Assembly (NCBI GenBank): GCA_001805965.1
Contig: MHHG01000061.1
Coordinates: forward strand, 1 to 41,080
Reading direction: 5' to 3'
DNA length: 41,080 bases
From: Omnitrophica WOR_2 bacterium RIFOXYA2_FULL_38_17
Lineage (GTDB): Bacteria; Omnitrophota; Gorgyraeia; Zapsychrales; Zapsychraceae
Shown: one piece after another, positions 18,793-28,136 of the stretch
Numbering within the stretch: the stretch's first letter is position 1
Layout of the letters: each line of letters opens with the position of its first letter
Notes under the pieces: generated by a model
What the model was told of the DNA's origin: nothing
Database searches by the model: none
The model's input: only the letters and a program-made list of their open reading frames with translations
Program-made: the position numbers and the translations under genes

Positions 18793-20568
18793 TTAAAATA
18801 CTTTAGTAATGGCCCACCAAAAATTAGGACTATGATCGCTTTGATCTTTTGGTATTGTTGATGTCACTGGCCAGCCAATATCTAATCTCATTGATAGATT
18901 CTTATCAGGCACACTAACGGTCACTCCACATCCAGCTGAACCCAAAGTTGTAACTTTCTGTTCATTTGCTCCGGGGTTTCTTAATTCTGCGCGGCCCCAA
19001 TCATAAAAAGTGAAGAATTTGACCGCATCATATAAGTTAGTTTTAGAGAAAGGTACTTTTAATGATTTTGAAACACCAAACGGCGGCATAGAAAAACCGC
19101 TTGTAAATGCTATGCCAGAGTCACCAGGAGCTTGAGCCCGCGGATAACCTCTATTATCAACTACCCCCATAAATCCACCTAAACCAAAAACATTGACTCC
19201 AGGTTGGCTCTGTGAAGACAATTGCATGCGCATTTTACCTATAAAATCGATCCCGGCTACCAATTTCTGTCTTCTTGCTATATAAAGATTTTCTTTCCAA
19301 TATCCGTTACCGCCTCCGTTTACTGAAGTCTGATCACTTTTTCTTGGTGAACCACCCCACATTCCCGGGATACCTTTTTCAATCGCGTTTGAAACAATCC
19401 ATCTTCCATACCTATCAGCTCTATTTAAATCAAGCTGCCACCAGACAGATCTAAATCTGTCTTCTTTAAAGGAACTCTCCCAATCACGGTCACCCCCTCC
19501 TGTATACCAATGAATATCAAAATATTTGAATCCAAATAATTGATTTAAGCTAACTCCCGGTTTATCAATAACAGCATGGTTAAAATAAAAATAAAACTTA
19601 CGTGCATGCTTCTCAAAGTCCGTTTGTTCATTATCGGCGTAATAATAATCTTCAACTTTGTATGGCATATAATAAAAGTCGAATTTCAGCTTATTATTTA
19701 TCGGTATTACATACTCCATATCATACAACTGATGCGCATCTGCTTCTGTTCTTTGTAGCTTTATCGTGTAAGTATCATCATGACCAGTTAAATTGTTGTG
19801 TATAAAAAACGTCTTATACCTATTTTGAAGAATATATTCAGAACCATAGTTATCTACCTGCAACATCACATGTAGCGGCGACTTGTCTTTAACATTAATT
19901 ACAACATCCGTAATTCCAGTTTTAACATCAGGGTCGCATACAATGCTTGCCTTTAGATCAGCATGTTTATTTAACCTGAAAATATCTATGTTTAGATCAT
20001 TAAAATTAAAATACCCGCCTTCTTTTAAAGTAATTTTCTTCCTAATAAGCTTTGTTGAAAAATATTTATTCCCCTGTATCGTGATACTTCCTGTTTTACC
20101 CTCAGCTACTTTAATCACCAAAACACCTGAAGAAAGGTCGCTGGTATCAAGATAACCATAAGAGGTAATATAGCCTTCTCTTGAATAAGCACGTGTCACT
20201 AAATCCGCTACTTTTTGCATCTGTCTGCCTGTAAGCTCTTTATTCTCATAATCCTTTTTAATTTTATCGATTGCCTCTTGGGCTAAAAGTGTTGAACCTA
20301 CAACATTTATCTCTTGAATTAAGGTTTTTCCTGAAGGAAGGATCGGTTTGGGGATTTGTGATTCTACGGTTTGTTTCATTTGGATGACAGGGGACTTAGC
20401 TCTTTTACTCATTATATTTTGTTCGATATCCATCGCCATACGGCTATCTTCATCAGCGCCATCTTCGCTTGCGGCATAACAAAAATCTGGACCAAAAATA
20501 ACTGGTGAAACCAAAAGTACAGCAAAAAAAACCATTTTTAACCTAATAAGCCACTTTCTTTTGACCAT
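18793..20568 (-). CDS. Two-partner secretion outer-membrane transporter TpsB (ShlB/FhaC/HecB family)
   Basis: 591 residues with a signal peptide (about 1-32). POTRA domains lie at about 75-230 ('LIQEINVVGSTLLAQEAIDKI', 'YSREGYITSYGYLDTSDLSSGVLVIKVAEGKTGSITIQG', 'YFNFNDLNIDIFRLNKHADLKASIV'). A 16-strand-type barrel follows, with 'HVMLQVDNYGSEYILQNRYK' at its entry and 'WWAITKVF' at the end. It should secrete a TpsA exoprotein (adhesin or haemolysin type) across the outer membrane. No TpsA with a filamentous-haemagglutinin N-terminal domain is seen in the window. It leads a string with a FecR protein and a barrel protein, from a strong promoter at 20669-20697. AGGAGG precedes the ATG. Confidence 0.88.
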   Translation of the reverse strand: MVKRKWLIRLKMVFFAVLLVSPVIFGPDFCYAASEDGADEDSRMAMDIEQNIMSKRAKSPVIQMKQTVESQIPKPILPSGKTLIQEINVVGSTLLAQEAIDKIKKDYENKELTGRQMQKVADLVTRAYSREGYITSYGYLDTSDLSSGVLVIKVAEGKTGSITIQGNKYFSTKLIRKKITLKEGGYFNFNDLNIDIFRLNKHADLKASIVCDPDVKTGITDVVINVKDKSPLHVMLQVDNYGSEYILQNRYKTFFIHNNLTGHDDTYTIKLQRTEADAHQLYDMEYVIPINNKLKFDFYYMPYKVEDYYYADNEQTDFEKHARKFYFYFNHAVIDKPGVSLNQLFGFKYFDIHWYTGGGDRDWESSFKEDRFRSVWWQLDLNRADRYGRWIVSNAIEKGIPGMWGGSPRKSDQTSVNGGGNGYWKENLYIARRQKLVAGIDFIGKMRMQLSSQSQPGVNVFGLGGFMGVVDNRGYPRAQAPGDSGIAFTSGFSMPPFGVSKSLKVPFSKTNLYDAVKFFTFYDWGRAELRNPGANEQKVTTLGSAGCGVTVSVPDKNLSMRLDIGWPVTSTIPKDQSDHSPNFWWAITKVF

Positions 20569-20645
20569 ACAGATGTCCTCCTTTTAGAAACCATCTAACA
20601 GCTATTACAGTTTTGTTTGGGTTTTTTATAAATTTATTTTTATAG

Positions 20646-20697
20646 TATTACGAGAAAATATTATCGTAATAGTAATTCTTAGCTTCAAAATTGTCAA
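20646..20697 (-). promoter_or_regulatory. Sigma70-type promoter and inverted-repeat operator of the tpsB operon
   Basis: On the minus strand TTGACA (20697-20692), 17 bases, then TACTAT (20674-20669). A perfect inverted repeat, TATTACGA / TCGTAATA with a 10-base spacer (20646-20671), overlaps the -10 edge and the predicted start of transcription. That placement suits a repressor site. The 20569-20820 gap shows nothing else clear. Confidence 0.6.
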
Positions 20698-20820
20698 GGA
20701 TTAATTTGTTTATAGAGATGTAACTTCAACTACTGATTAGAGTTCCGTTGCAGCAACAATTCCTTTGTATTCTTTGAATAACAATTAGAGTCTGTCTTAA
20801 ATATGAATGGAAAAATAAAT

Positions 20821-22785
20821 TCATTCAAATCGCAACGCTTCTATTGGATTAAGTTGTGCCGCTTTTTTTGCAGGCCACAGCCCAAAGCCTATGCCAACGG
20901 CGATTGAAAAAGTTGTAGATAGAATTATGCTGAAAAGTGAAACCTTAGTTGCCCATCCGAAAACAGCAGCCATGATGAAAGCTACTCCTGCTCCCAGCAG
21001 GATCCCGATCAAGCCGCCGCTAAAAGTCATGACGACGGCTTCTATTAAGAATTGAGACATTATATCTTCCCGTCGGGCTCCGATAGCCTTTCGCAGCCCT
21101 ATTTCGCGAGTCCGTTCAGTCACGGATACTAACATTATGTTCATTATACCGATCCCTCCTACTAAAAGCGATATCGCGGCAATGCAGCCTAAAAGCAGGC
21201 TCATGGTTTGTGTTGTGCTGCTCAACATTTCCTGGATCTCGCTCATGTCCCTTATCTCAAATGAATCTTCTTTATTAAATGACCTGTTCTTTTTCCTGAT
21301 GACATTTTTAATCTGCTCCTGTGCTTCTGCCATGAATTTTATATCTTTGACTTCTGCGTAAATCTGGTCAATATAATCTTTACCCAGGATCCTGTACATG
21401 GCTGTGGTCAGCGGAATGTACACAATATCATCCTGGTCGCGCCAGCCTCCCGACCCTTTTTCCGGAGCGATGCCGATCACCTTAAAATTAATACGGTTTA
21501 TTTTTATCTCTTTTCCAATAGGATTTCGATTGCCGAATATCTTGTTTGCTACCGTAATTCCTATGATGGCAACTTTATCCCGCCTATCAATTTCTTCCTG
21601 TGTGAACCATCTGCCAATTTCTGGAATGGTCGCTCTCATTGAGCCATAATCATAACTTACGCCCTCAATGCTTGTGTTCCAGTTCTCGCTTTCAGAAACG
21701 ACCTGGGCGCTTCCTCGGCAACTTCCGCTTGCCTTCTTGATATAATCGGACATGCCGGCTATTACAGATATATCTTCAATAGTAAACCTTGTTACTGTTC
21801 CGGCTCCGCCAGACGCGCCCCGTATACTGGAATGCCCCCCTTGAATTGAAAGAAGATTGGACCCCAATGATTTAAGGCGTTGCTCCATTGATAATTTTGC
21901 CCCTTCACCTAAAGCCATCATGGCAATAACCGCGCCTACTCCAAAAAGTATACCTAATATTGAAAGAAATGAACGAACCTTGTTTGAAAGAATAGCCTGG
22001 AAGGATTGGGTGCAATGCTGAAGGAACTCCATTTTCCCGAAAGAAGAATGCTTTTTTGAAACGATATCTTCTATTATCGAACTGTCATTCTTTACCGCTT
22101 GTTTTAAATCGGTTTTATCTTTATAAACATCTGTCTGGATCTTTCCGTCACGCATTGTTATTATTCTTTTCGCCTGGGCTGCAACTTCCATCTCATGAGT
22201 CACCATGATAATTGTTTTTCCGTCATCATTGAGCTTGCGCAGTATGCTCATGATCTCTTCCTCACTTTTTGTGTCAAGATTACCTGTCGGTTCATCCGCG
22301 AAGATTATCATGGGCTCATTGACCAATGCCCTTGCAATAGCAACCCTTTGCTGTTCACCACCTGAAAGCTCATTAGGCTTATGGTACTGGCGCTGTGCCA
22401 GACCGACAGATTCCAGTTTTTCATAAGCTTTATCACGTATACTTTTTTTACCTGCATAAATAAGGGGTAATTCTGTGTTCTCTATTGCACTGACACGCCT
22501 TAAAAGATGAAACTGCTGGAACACAAAACCGGCCAGACGATTTCTAAGTGTGGCAAGTTCAGCGTCATCTAAAAGCGAGATCTCTGTATTGAATATTTTA
22601 TACGAGCCTTTATCCGGCCTGTCCAAAAAACCAAGTACATGTAATAATGTGGATTTTCCGGACCCGGACGGGCCCATGATAGCGACAAACTCACCGGCTT
22701 TTATCGAAAGGCTGACATCTTGCAGTGCATATACCGGCACTTTGTCAGTATGGTATGTTTTAGAGATATTGTTGATCTCTATCAT
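20821..22785 (-). CDS. macB: MacB-type ABC transporter, fused ATPase and permease
   Basis: 654 residues. The ATPase half (about 1-230) has Walker A 'GPSGSGKST', signature '[15 protein letters not shown]' and Walker B '[12 protein letters not shown]'. The permease half has a first helix at about 270-300 ('[28 protein letters not shown]'), a periplasmic MacB_PCD domain (about 300-510), and three C-terminal helices containing '[19 protein letters not shown]'. It works as a mechanotransmission pump that drives periplasmic substrates through a MacA-TolC tunnel. Both partners are encoded just upstream, one base separating macA and macB. The substrate may be a peptide, siderophore, macrolide or lipoprotein and cannot be read from sequence. 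Confidence 0.92.
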   Translation of the reverse strand: MIEINNISKTYHTDKVPVYALQDVSLSIKAGEFVAIMGPSGSGKSTLLHVLGFLDRPDKGSYKIFNTEISLLDDAELATLRNRLAGFVFQQFHLLRRVSAIENTELPLIYAGKKSIRDKAYEKLESVGLAQRQYHKPNELSGGEQQRVAIARALVNEPMIIFADEPTGNLDTKSEEEIMSILRKLNDDGKTIIMVTHEMEVAAQAKRIITMRDGKIQTDVYKDKTDLKQAVKNDSSIIEDIVSKKHSSFGKMEFLQHCTQSFQAILSNKVRSFLSILGILFGVGAVIAMMALGEGAKLSMEQRLKSLGSNLLSIQGGHSSIRGASGGAGTVTRFTIEDISVIAGMSDYIKKASGSCRGSAQVVSESENWNTSIEGVSYDYGSMRATIPEIGRWFTQEEIDRRDKVAIIGITVANKIFGNRNPIGKEIKINRINFKVIGIAPEKGSGGWRDQDDIVYIPLTTAMYRILGKDYIDQIYAEVKDIKFMAEAQEQIKNVIRKKNRSFNKEDSFEIRDMSEIQEMLSSTTQTMSLLLGCIAAISLLVGGIGIMNIMLVSVTERTREIGLRKAIGARREDIMSQFLIEAVVMTFSGGLIGILLGAGVAFIMAAVFGWATKVSLFSIILSTTFSIAVGIGFGLWPAKKAAQLNPIEALRFE

Positions 22786-22786
22786 T

Positions 22787-23746
22787 TTATCTTTTGCGCT
22801 CCGGCATAAAAGGATTCTTTCCTGCTTCCCGTTTTTTTACTGGAAAATATTTCTGATCGCTTACAAGTACAATATCAGATGTGCTTAATCCTGAGATGAC
22901 CTCTGCATTATTTGTATCAGTTAAGCCCACTTCGATCTGACGTTTCTCAGAACCTTTGCCTTGTTTCTTCTTTACTGTTACATATCTTTTTCCATCATCA
23001 TCCTGTACGGCACTAACCGGCACTAATATTACATCGCTCAGGGCCTTTTCTATTACTTCAACGTTCGCGCTCATGCCTGATCTGAAGAATTCCGGGACCT
23101 CTTGAGGCACAATATCAACATCGTAGATCGTAACATTATTAGCTAACTGGGATTCATATGCTATATGGCCAACCATCCCTTTGATCTTATTGTTGGGATA
23201 GGCATCAAGGGTTATGTTTGCTTTTTGCCCGACCTTGACGCGACCGATATCAGTTTCATCAAACTGCGCGCTTACGATCAAGCGGTCTGATAATACCAGA
23301 AGGGGTTCGCTTGTTGTAATTGTCTGGCCTGGCTCAAATGACCGGACAATGACTTCGCCGCTGATAGGTGAAATAATAGGGGTTTTTTTGTAAACATCTT
23401 CCCAATATTGCCGTGCCTGTTCTCCCTGTGAGGTTGCCGCATCGACAAGGGCCGCCCGTTCTGTTGAGCTCATCCATGCAAGTATATCCCCCTTCTTTAC
23501 CTCCGTGCCTTCTTTGACCAGTATTTCTTCTATCCGGCCGCTGATAGACGGTTTTATTTCAAGCCGGTTTTGTGGCTCGACGACACCTGTCGTTGTCACG
23601 GTCAGGCGGATATCGCCGAGCTCAGGGATTATTTCTTGAATTGAAATATTTTTCTTTGCGGATTGTTTTGCTTTATAAAAATAGCCCGTAACGATTAATG
23701 CAAAGATAAACACCAAACTTATTATAAACAATTTATTTTTGAACAT
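22787..23746 (-). CDS. macA: MacA/HlyD-type periplasmic adaptor (membrane fusion protein)
   Basis: 319 residues. An N-terminal membrane anchor covers about 5-24. A lipoyl half-motif, 'VVEPQNRLEIKPSISGRIEEILVKEGTEVKKGDILAWM', is followed by a very short helical hairpin ('AATSQGEQARQYWEDVYK') and the second lipoyl half ('TPIISPISGEVIVRSFEPGQTI'). The beta-barrel ('VSAQFDETDIGRVKVGQKANITLDAYP') and membrane-proximal domain come last. The hairpin is much shorter than in E. coli MacA, which should give a shorter periplasmic tunnel. The start overlaps the tolC gene by 14 bases. Confidence 0.88.
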   Translation of the reverse strand: MFKNKLFIISLVFIFALIVTGYFYKAKQSAKKNISIQEIIPELGDIRLTVTTTGVVEPQNRLEIKPSISGRIEEILVKEGTEVKKGDILAWMSSTERAALVDAATSQGEQARQYWEDVYKKTPIISPISGEVIVRSFEPGQTITTSEPLLVLSDRLIVSAQFDETDIGRVKVGQKANITLDAYPNNKIKGMVGHIAYESQLANNVTIYDVDIVPQEVPEFFRSGMSANVEVIEKALSDVILVPVSAVQDDDGKRYVTVKKKQGKGSEKRQIEVGLTDTNNAEVISGLSTSDIVLVSDQKYFPVKKREAGKNPFMPERKR

Positions 23747-25013
23747 ACTCTAACGTTCCTCCTTTTGCTTGAATCCAATAGCTTTCTGCAACTAATAAAT
23801 TTTCTTTAGCATCAAGATGTGCTTTCTTGGCACTAACAAGATTATTCTCGATAATTATCCAATCATCAAAAGTAGTGAGGCCTGAAGAATATTGAGCGTT
23901 AGCGATCTTCGCGCGTTCTAAAGCTGCCTCCAGGAACTTCTCCTTTACAGAAACAAGATCTTCAGCATCCTTAAAATCTTTCCATGTCTTTTCCAGCGTG
24001 TAAATAACGCCGTCCCTTCCGCCGCGTTCATTTGCCTGCGCCTGTACCAATTGAGATCTGGCTTTATTCATTTGAGAGAACCTGCTGCCTCCTTCAAAAA
24101 TAGGCAAAGAAACACTTAGCCCTGCTGACCAGGCATCTTCTTTAGGCGGCCATTCGGAACGGCTTCTGCCAAATGAGCCGCTCAGGTAAACCTGTGGGAA
24201 ATATTCCGCTTTAGCGGCAGATATATTTAATCGGGCAATTTCTTTTTTTATTATTAATTCTTTAAGCAATGGAGTGTTGTCCGCCAGTTCTTCACAATCC
24301 GGTTTAACATCATCGATCCCTTGGATATTAAAATCCCCTACTACTTTAATTGGAGATTTCTTATCTCTGCCTAATTCTTTTGTTAGCTCTTGCTGTACTA
24401 ATGAAAGATTCCTTTTTGCTTGTGCTACTTCAAACTCAGCTTGGGATAGATCTGCTTTAGCTGTTAAGACGGCACCTTTATGCTCTCTTCCCGCTTCATA
24501 TCTTACCAGCACTAATTCCAAATTTTCTTTCCTTCTTTTTGCGATCTCTTCTGTAAGGGATATAAGTTCCTGTGCTCTTAATAGAGAAGAAAACGCGGCT
24601 TTCAAATTTAACCTGATATTTGAAGAGGTGACCATGTAATTATACTCTTGAGCATTGAGGGACTTTTCCGCAGCTTTAATATTAGAAGTCGTTTTAAATC
24701 CATCGAACAATAATTGCTCCCCCGAAACGCTATATGCATAAGTGTTGGTTTCGCTGCTCCCGGATGTTTTTGACTTTCTTTGGCTTAGCGAGCTTGATAT
24801 CTGGGGTAAAATTCCCGATCGGGCTATGTTTTTATCTTCTCTGTATTGTATCAGTTCTTCTTTTGCCGAAATTAAATCAGGATGATTTTCTAACGCTTCC
24901 TTAACACAATCTTCCCAGGTCATGATATCTTCTGCCATGACCGGCCCTTGCAAGACTAAAAGCCATAAGCATAGAACAAAAATAATATGGGATTTATGAT
25001 TTATCTTTAACAT
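23733..25013 (-). CDS. TolC-family outer-membrane efflux protein
   Basis: 426 residues with a signal peptide (about 1-27, ending VMA). It has the tandem-repeat TolC architecture: 'WEDCVKEALENHPDLISAKEEL', 'RSGILPQISSSLSQRKS', 'YSVSGEQLLFDGF', then the second half with 'YFPQVYLSGSFGRSRSEWPPKEDAWSAGLSVSLPIFEGG'. It forms the trimeric outer-membrane channel for the MacAB pump encoded next in the operon. Fifty-seven bases separate it from the AbrB-like regulator gene, consistent with co-transcription. Confidence 0.9.
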   Translation of the reverse strand: MLKINHKSHIIFVLCLWLLVLQGPVMAEDIMTWEDCVKEALENHPDLISAKEELIQYREDKNIARSGILPQISSSLSQRKSKTSGSSETNTYAYSVSGEQLLFDGFKTTSNIKAAEKSLNAQEYNYMVTSSNIRLNLKAAFSSLLRAQELISLTEEIAKRRKENLELVLVRYEAGREHKGAVLTAKADLSQAEFEVAQAKRNLSLVQQELTKELGRDKKSPIKVVGDFNIQGIDDVKPDCEELADNTPLLKELIIKKEIARLNISAAKAEYFPQVYLSGSFGRSRSEWPPKEDAWSAGLSVSLPIFEGGSRFSQMNKARSQLVQAQANERGGRDGVIYTLEKTWKDFKDAEDLVSVKEKFLEAALERAKIANAQYSSGLTTFDDWIIIENNLVSAKKAHLDAKENLLVAESYWIQAKGGTLEYVQK

Positions 25014-25070
25014 TTGATTTCTTTAACTCCATTGTATTGGATACCTCAAAATAGAGAAAGTTTCGATAAA

Positions 25071-25319
25071 TTATTTATTTTCCTGTTTTGAAAGTTCTTT
25101 TTTAATCGCTTCGATCCGGGTTTCAAAATGTTTCAAGAAATCAGCAATGCGATTGGCTGGGATAAAACTGATGATATCGGTTTTTCCAGGTGGGCCAGAC
25201 ATAACAATGAGCTGATCGCCTTCCTTGATCTTAAGTGCTTTTCTTGCCTTCATAGGGATAACGACCTGGCCTCTTTGTCCGACAGTGACCGTACCAAATA
25301 CTTCAGGGGAATCTTTCAT
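25071..25319 (-). CDS. AbrB/SpoVT-family DNA-binding regulator
   Basis: 82 residues. The swapped-hairpin AbrB domain covers about 8-50 ('GTVTVGQRGQVVIPMKARKALKIKEGDQLIVM'), followed by a helical C-terminus. AAGGAGG precedes the ATG. It is the first gene of the tolC-macA-macB string, and a perfect palindrome lies between its promoter and its start, so autoregulation of the efflux operon is likely. No toxin partner follows, so an antitoxin role (MazE-like) is less likely. Confidence 0.85.
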   Translation of the reverse strand: MKDSPEVFGTVTVGQRGQVVIPMKARKALKIKEGDQLIVMSGPPGKTDIISFIPANRIADFLKHFETRIEAIKKELSKQENK

Positions 25320-25337
25320 AAGTGCCTCCTTAGCCTA

Positions 25338-25404
25338 TTTTCATATAAATATGAAAAGTATGAAATGTTAGAAATATCATATATTCTAAATATTGTCTTG
25401 TCAA
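25338..25404 (-). promoter_or_regulatory. Near-consensus promoter and palindromic operator of the abrB-tolC-macAB operon
   Basis: Minus strand: TTGACA (25404-25399), a 17-base spacer, TATGAT (25381-25376). Downstream, at 25357-25338, a perfect 9-base inverted repeat with arms TTTTCATAT and ATATGAAAA separated by AA lies just past the expected start of transcription, before AAGGAGG and the ATG. It is a likely binding site for the AbrB-like protein. Confidence 0.72.
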
Positions 25405-25430
25405 TCAGGTTAAAATAAATAATTTTATTG

Positions 25431-25975
25431 AATAAATAGCATCAGAACTCCCTCACCGATACTTTAACTAATCGAACACCTTTAGCTTCGGCATCGAAGT
25501 TCCTATCAATATCACATACAATAAGTTACATCAAGTACAAATTCTTGAAGGGCCTGCGCTGCATGGTATTTTCACCTATAAATGTATAACTAAATTTTTA
25601 CAGCAAAGCGCTAAACAATATTTTTTAACGCTAAATGGGAATGCTTAACCTCATAGTTGCTATGTTTTTAAGCAACAATGAGATCATAGCATTACCGCGC
25701 CAATTTAAAAAAGAGAAACAAAATTCGATCAAAACCGCACTAACTTATAAAAGAATTTATCAAAGCCTCAACTTTCCCACAATAAGAGAAACAGCTCAAA
25801 TCATCGGAGTTTCAAAAGGACGCGCTCATCAAATACTAAATTTGCTTAAACTTGATGAAAGGATTTTAGTCTATTTAGTTCAAGACAAAACTGGCGAAAA
25901 CTACACGTAAAGACAACTACGAGGACTGATTCATTTATCTATTGAGGAGCAACTTAAAGCTATTGAGAAATACCA
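25431..25975 (+). pseudogene. Decayed copy A of a repeated HTH-protein gene family
   Basis: The first half encodes remnants of 'ERTPLxFGIEVPIxIAYNKLRQVQILEGPA' with stops and substitutions. The second half (from about 25655) reads in one frame: 'IKTALTYKRIYQSLNFPTIRETAQIIGVSKGRAHQILNLLKLDERILVYL', then a stop within 'TGENYT*RQLRG'. The 'ETAxIIGVSKGRxHQxLNLLKLD' block is a helix-turn-helix like those of ParB-type or recombinase-associated proteins. A 16-base insertion after 'aatgct' (also in copy B, absent from copy C) shifts the frame between the halves. Five other copies lie in this window. Confidence 0.65.
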
Positions 25976-26010
25976 TATGGCTAGAAAGCTGAATTTTCAT
26001 TTCTTCCCCG

Positions 26011-26597
26011 ACCCATTAACTGAGAGAACACCTTTAATCTTCGGCATCGAGGTGCCTATACATATTGCATACAATAAGTTACGTCAAGTGCAAATTCTTG
26101 AAGGGCCTGCACCGTACGGTATCGCTACTGATAAACGCATAACTAAAAGAATTTTGCAACAAGGCGCTAAACAATATTGTTTAGCGCAAAAAAGGAATGC
26201 TTAACCTCATAGTTGCTATGTTTTTAAGCAATTATGAGAACAGAGCATTACCACGACAATTAAAAAAGAAAAGCAAAATCCGATCGAAACAGCGCTCATG
26301 TATAAGAAAACATACCAAGGCCTTGCCAACCCGACTATCCGGGAAACAGCTATAATTCTCGGCGTATCCAAAGGCCGCGTTCATCAAATGTTAAATCTGC
26401 TGAAACTTGATGAAAGGATTTTAGAGTATTTACTTCACAAAAAAACTGGAGAGAACTACACGGAAAGACAACTACGAGGATTACTTCATTTGCCTATTGA
26501 GGATCAGTTTAAAACAATTGAAAAATATCATATGTCTAAACAAAATGAATTTTCGCCTAAATCCCTCAAACGTTTACGACTTTCATTTAAATCATAA
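26011..26597 (+). pseudogene. Decayed copy B of the HTH-protein family, intact C-terminal half
   Basis: The N-terminal half reads 'DPLTERTPLIFGIEVPIHIAYNKLRQVQILEGPAPYGIATDKRITKRILQQGAKQYCLAQKRNA' and stops at 26202-26204 after the same 16-base insertion seen in copy A. The C-terminal half, 26298-26597, is open for 99 codons from an ATG: 'NPTIRETAIILGVSKGRVHQMLNLLKLDERILEYLLHKKTGENYTERQLRGLLHLPIEDQFKTIEKYHMSKQ'. It could still make a small HTH protein, but no ribosome site is seen. The gap 26601-26782 shows nothing recognisable. Confidence 0.65.
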
Positions 26598-26782
26598 ATT
26601 TAAACAAAAAGGACATCAGGCACATACTGTGTTTGTAACCTAATATATCCAAAATAATATTACTTAAATATTATCGCACAACACGCTGACCCCTATTCTT
26701 TTAAGACAACCATTCTCTTTATAATTTCTTCATATTTCAAAGATTGCATCCAAATACTGCTTATCTCGCAGCTCACTTATCA

Positions 26783-27331
26783 TCAATTTCTCATCTCTAC
26801 GTTAGACTCCCTTGCAACGTCTTCAAGATCCTTACCTCTATAATATTCTCCAATAATTCTACATGCTTTTACTTCTAAACTATTTATATCCCAATAATAA
26901 ACTGGCTTGTTATTTACAAATTCCCTCTCGGTCATAGGCGCAAATCTTCTTCCACCATCCAAAGAAATAAAATACAACTCCTTAACAATTGAATCATTTA
27001 TTTTCAAATAAACTTTATGTTGCGACGTATTTTGATCTGAGTACATTAAAGTCCACGATTCATGAAACTCTGAAGTCATCTCACCACGAAGTATTTGAAA
27101 AGTGTTATCTTGCTCAGAAATCCAAACTTCTTTATGTTGAATTTCCGCCTTTTTCCAATTCCCATCCTCAATTAAATCTTGAAGACGATCAAAAGAATTC
27201 CTCTCTTTAAGATCTTTAGATAGTGTTTCAATCAGAATCTTTTTCTCATTTGATGACTTCTCGTAATATTTATGACTGATAAACCAAGATACAAAACCAC
27301 CAAACACTACTCCAACAATAGACTCTATCAT
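26783..27331 (-). CDS. Membrane-anchored protein of unknown function next to the CRISPR array
   Basis: 182 residues. One N-terminal transmembrane helix (about 3-20, 'ESIVGVVFGGFVSWFISHKYY') is followed by a Lys/Glu-rich helical stretch and then a globular domain ('FQILRGEMTSEFHESWTLMYSD', 'YFISLDGGRRFAPMTEREFVNNKPVYYWDINSLEVKACRIIGEYYRGKDLED'). I do not recognise the domain. An AAGGA ribosome site precedes the ATG. The gene lies on the same strand as the cas genes and array, its start about 80 bases beyond the last repeat with no terminator seen between, so read-through from the array is possible. It may be an accessory membrane effector or merely island cargo. Confidence 0.6.
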   Translation of the reverse strand: MIESIVGVVFGGFVSWFISHKYYEKSSNEKKILIETLSKDLKERNSFDRLQDLIEDGNWKKAEIQHKEVWISEQDNTFQILRGEMTSEFHESWTLMYSDQNTSQHKVYLKINDSIVKELYFISLDGGRRFAPMTEREFVNNKPVYYWDINSLEVKACRIIGEYYRGKDLEDVARESNVEMRN

Positions 27332-27410
27332 AAATTCCTTCTTATAATTTATTAAACTCTTCCACTTTTTGTTAGAAATCCCAATGGCAAAACTTTTAAA
27401 GCTTGTTCTA

Positions 27411-28136
27411 ATCTACAACAGTAGAATTTTATGAGTCTGTTCGATGATACAAAAACCAGCTTATGCTGAGTATATCTACAACAGTAGAAATTTTATGAGT
27501 CTGTTCGATAAAAATATATGGGCCGTGTTCCTTACATCTACAACAGTAGAAATTTTATGAGTCTGTTCGATATATAGATGACATGTATACACAAGCATAT
27601 CTACAACAGTAGAAATTTTATGAGTCTGTTCGATCAATGAAGAGGATGTCAACCCAGATTAATCTACAACAGTAGAAATTTTATGAGTCTGTTCGATGTT
27701 AAGGATAACATGATACCCGATTTTATCTACAACAGTAGAAATTTTATGAGTCTGTTCGATGATGAAGCTCAAATGCAGGGAGCTTAATCTACAACAGTAG
27801 AAATTTTATGAGTCTGTTCGATATTGATCAAGTGAACACCTGGGATTATATCTACAACAGTAGAAATTTTATGAGTCTGTTCGATGCTTTGGATGAGTAT
27901 GAAAAGATAGAAATCTACAACAGTAGAAATTTTATGAGTCTGTTCGATGTATAGTGAATCAGCGGTACATTTTCGATCTACAACAGTAGAAATTTTATGA
28001 GTCTGTTCGATATATTTACAAAGAGAGCTGCTTGGAAATCTACAACAGTAGAAATTTTATGAGTCTGTTCGATGATAAGATAGAAAGGAATCACAATGAA
28101 ATCTACAACAGTAGAAATTTTATGAGTCTGTTCGAT
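27411..28136 (-). CRISPR. Type V CRISPR array, 12 repeats and 11 spacers, Cas12a-type repeat
   Basis: Repeats of 36 bases start at 27474, 27536, 27599, 27662, 27725, 27787, 27850, 27913, 27976, 28038 and 28101 and are identical. The leftmost one (27411-27445) lacks one base and is the leader-distal end. Spacers are 26-28 bases. Read on the minus strand the repeat starts ATCGAACAGACTCATAAA and ends AATTTCTACTGTTGTAGAT, the 3' hairpin (UCUAC/GUAGA) found in Cas12a crRNAs including Francisella. The spacer follows that hairpin, so crRNAs are transcribed leftward from the leader beside cas2. Spacer targets cannot be searched here. Confidence 0.98.
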
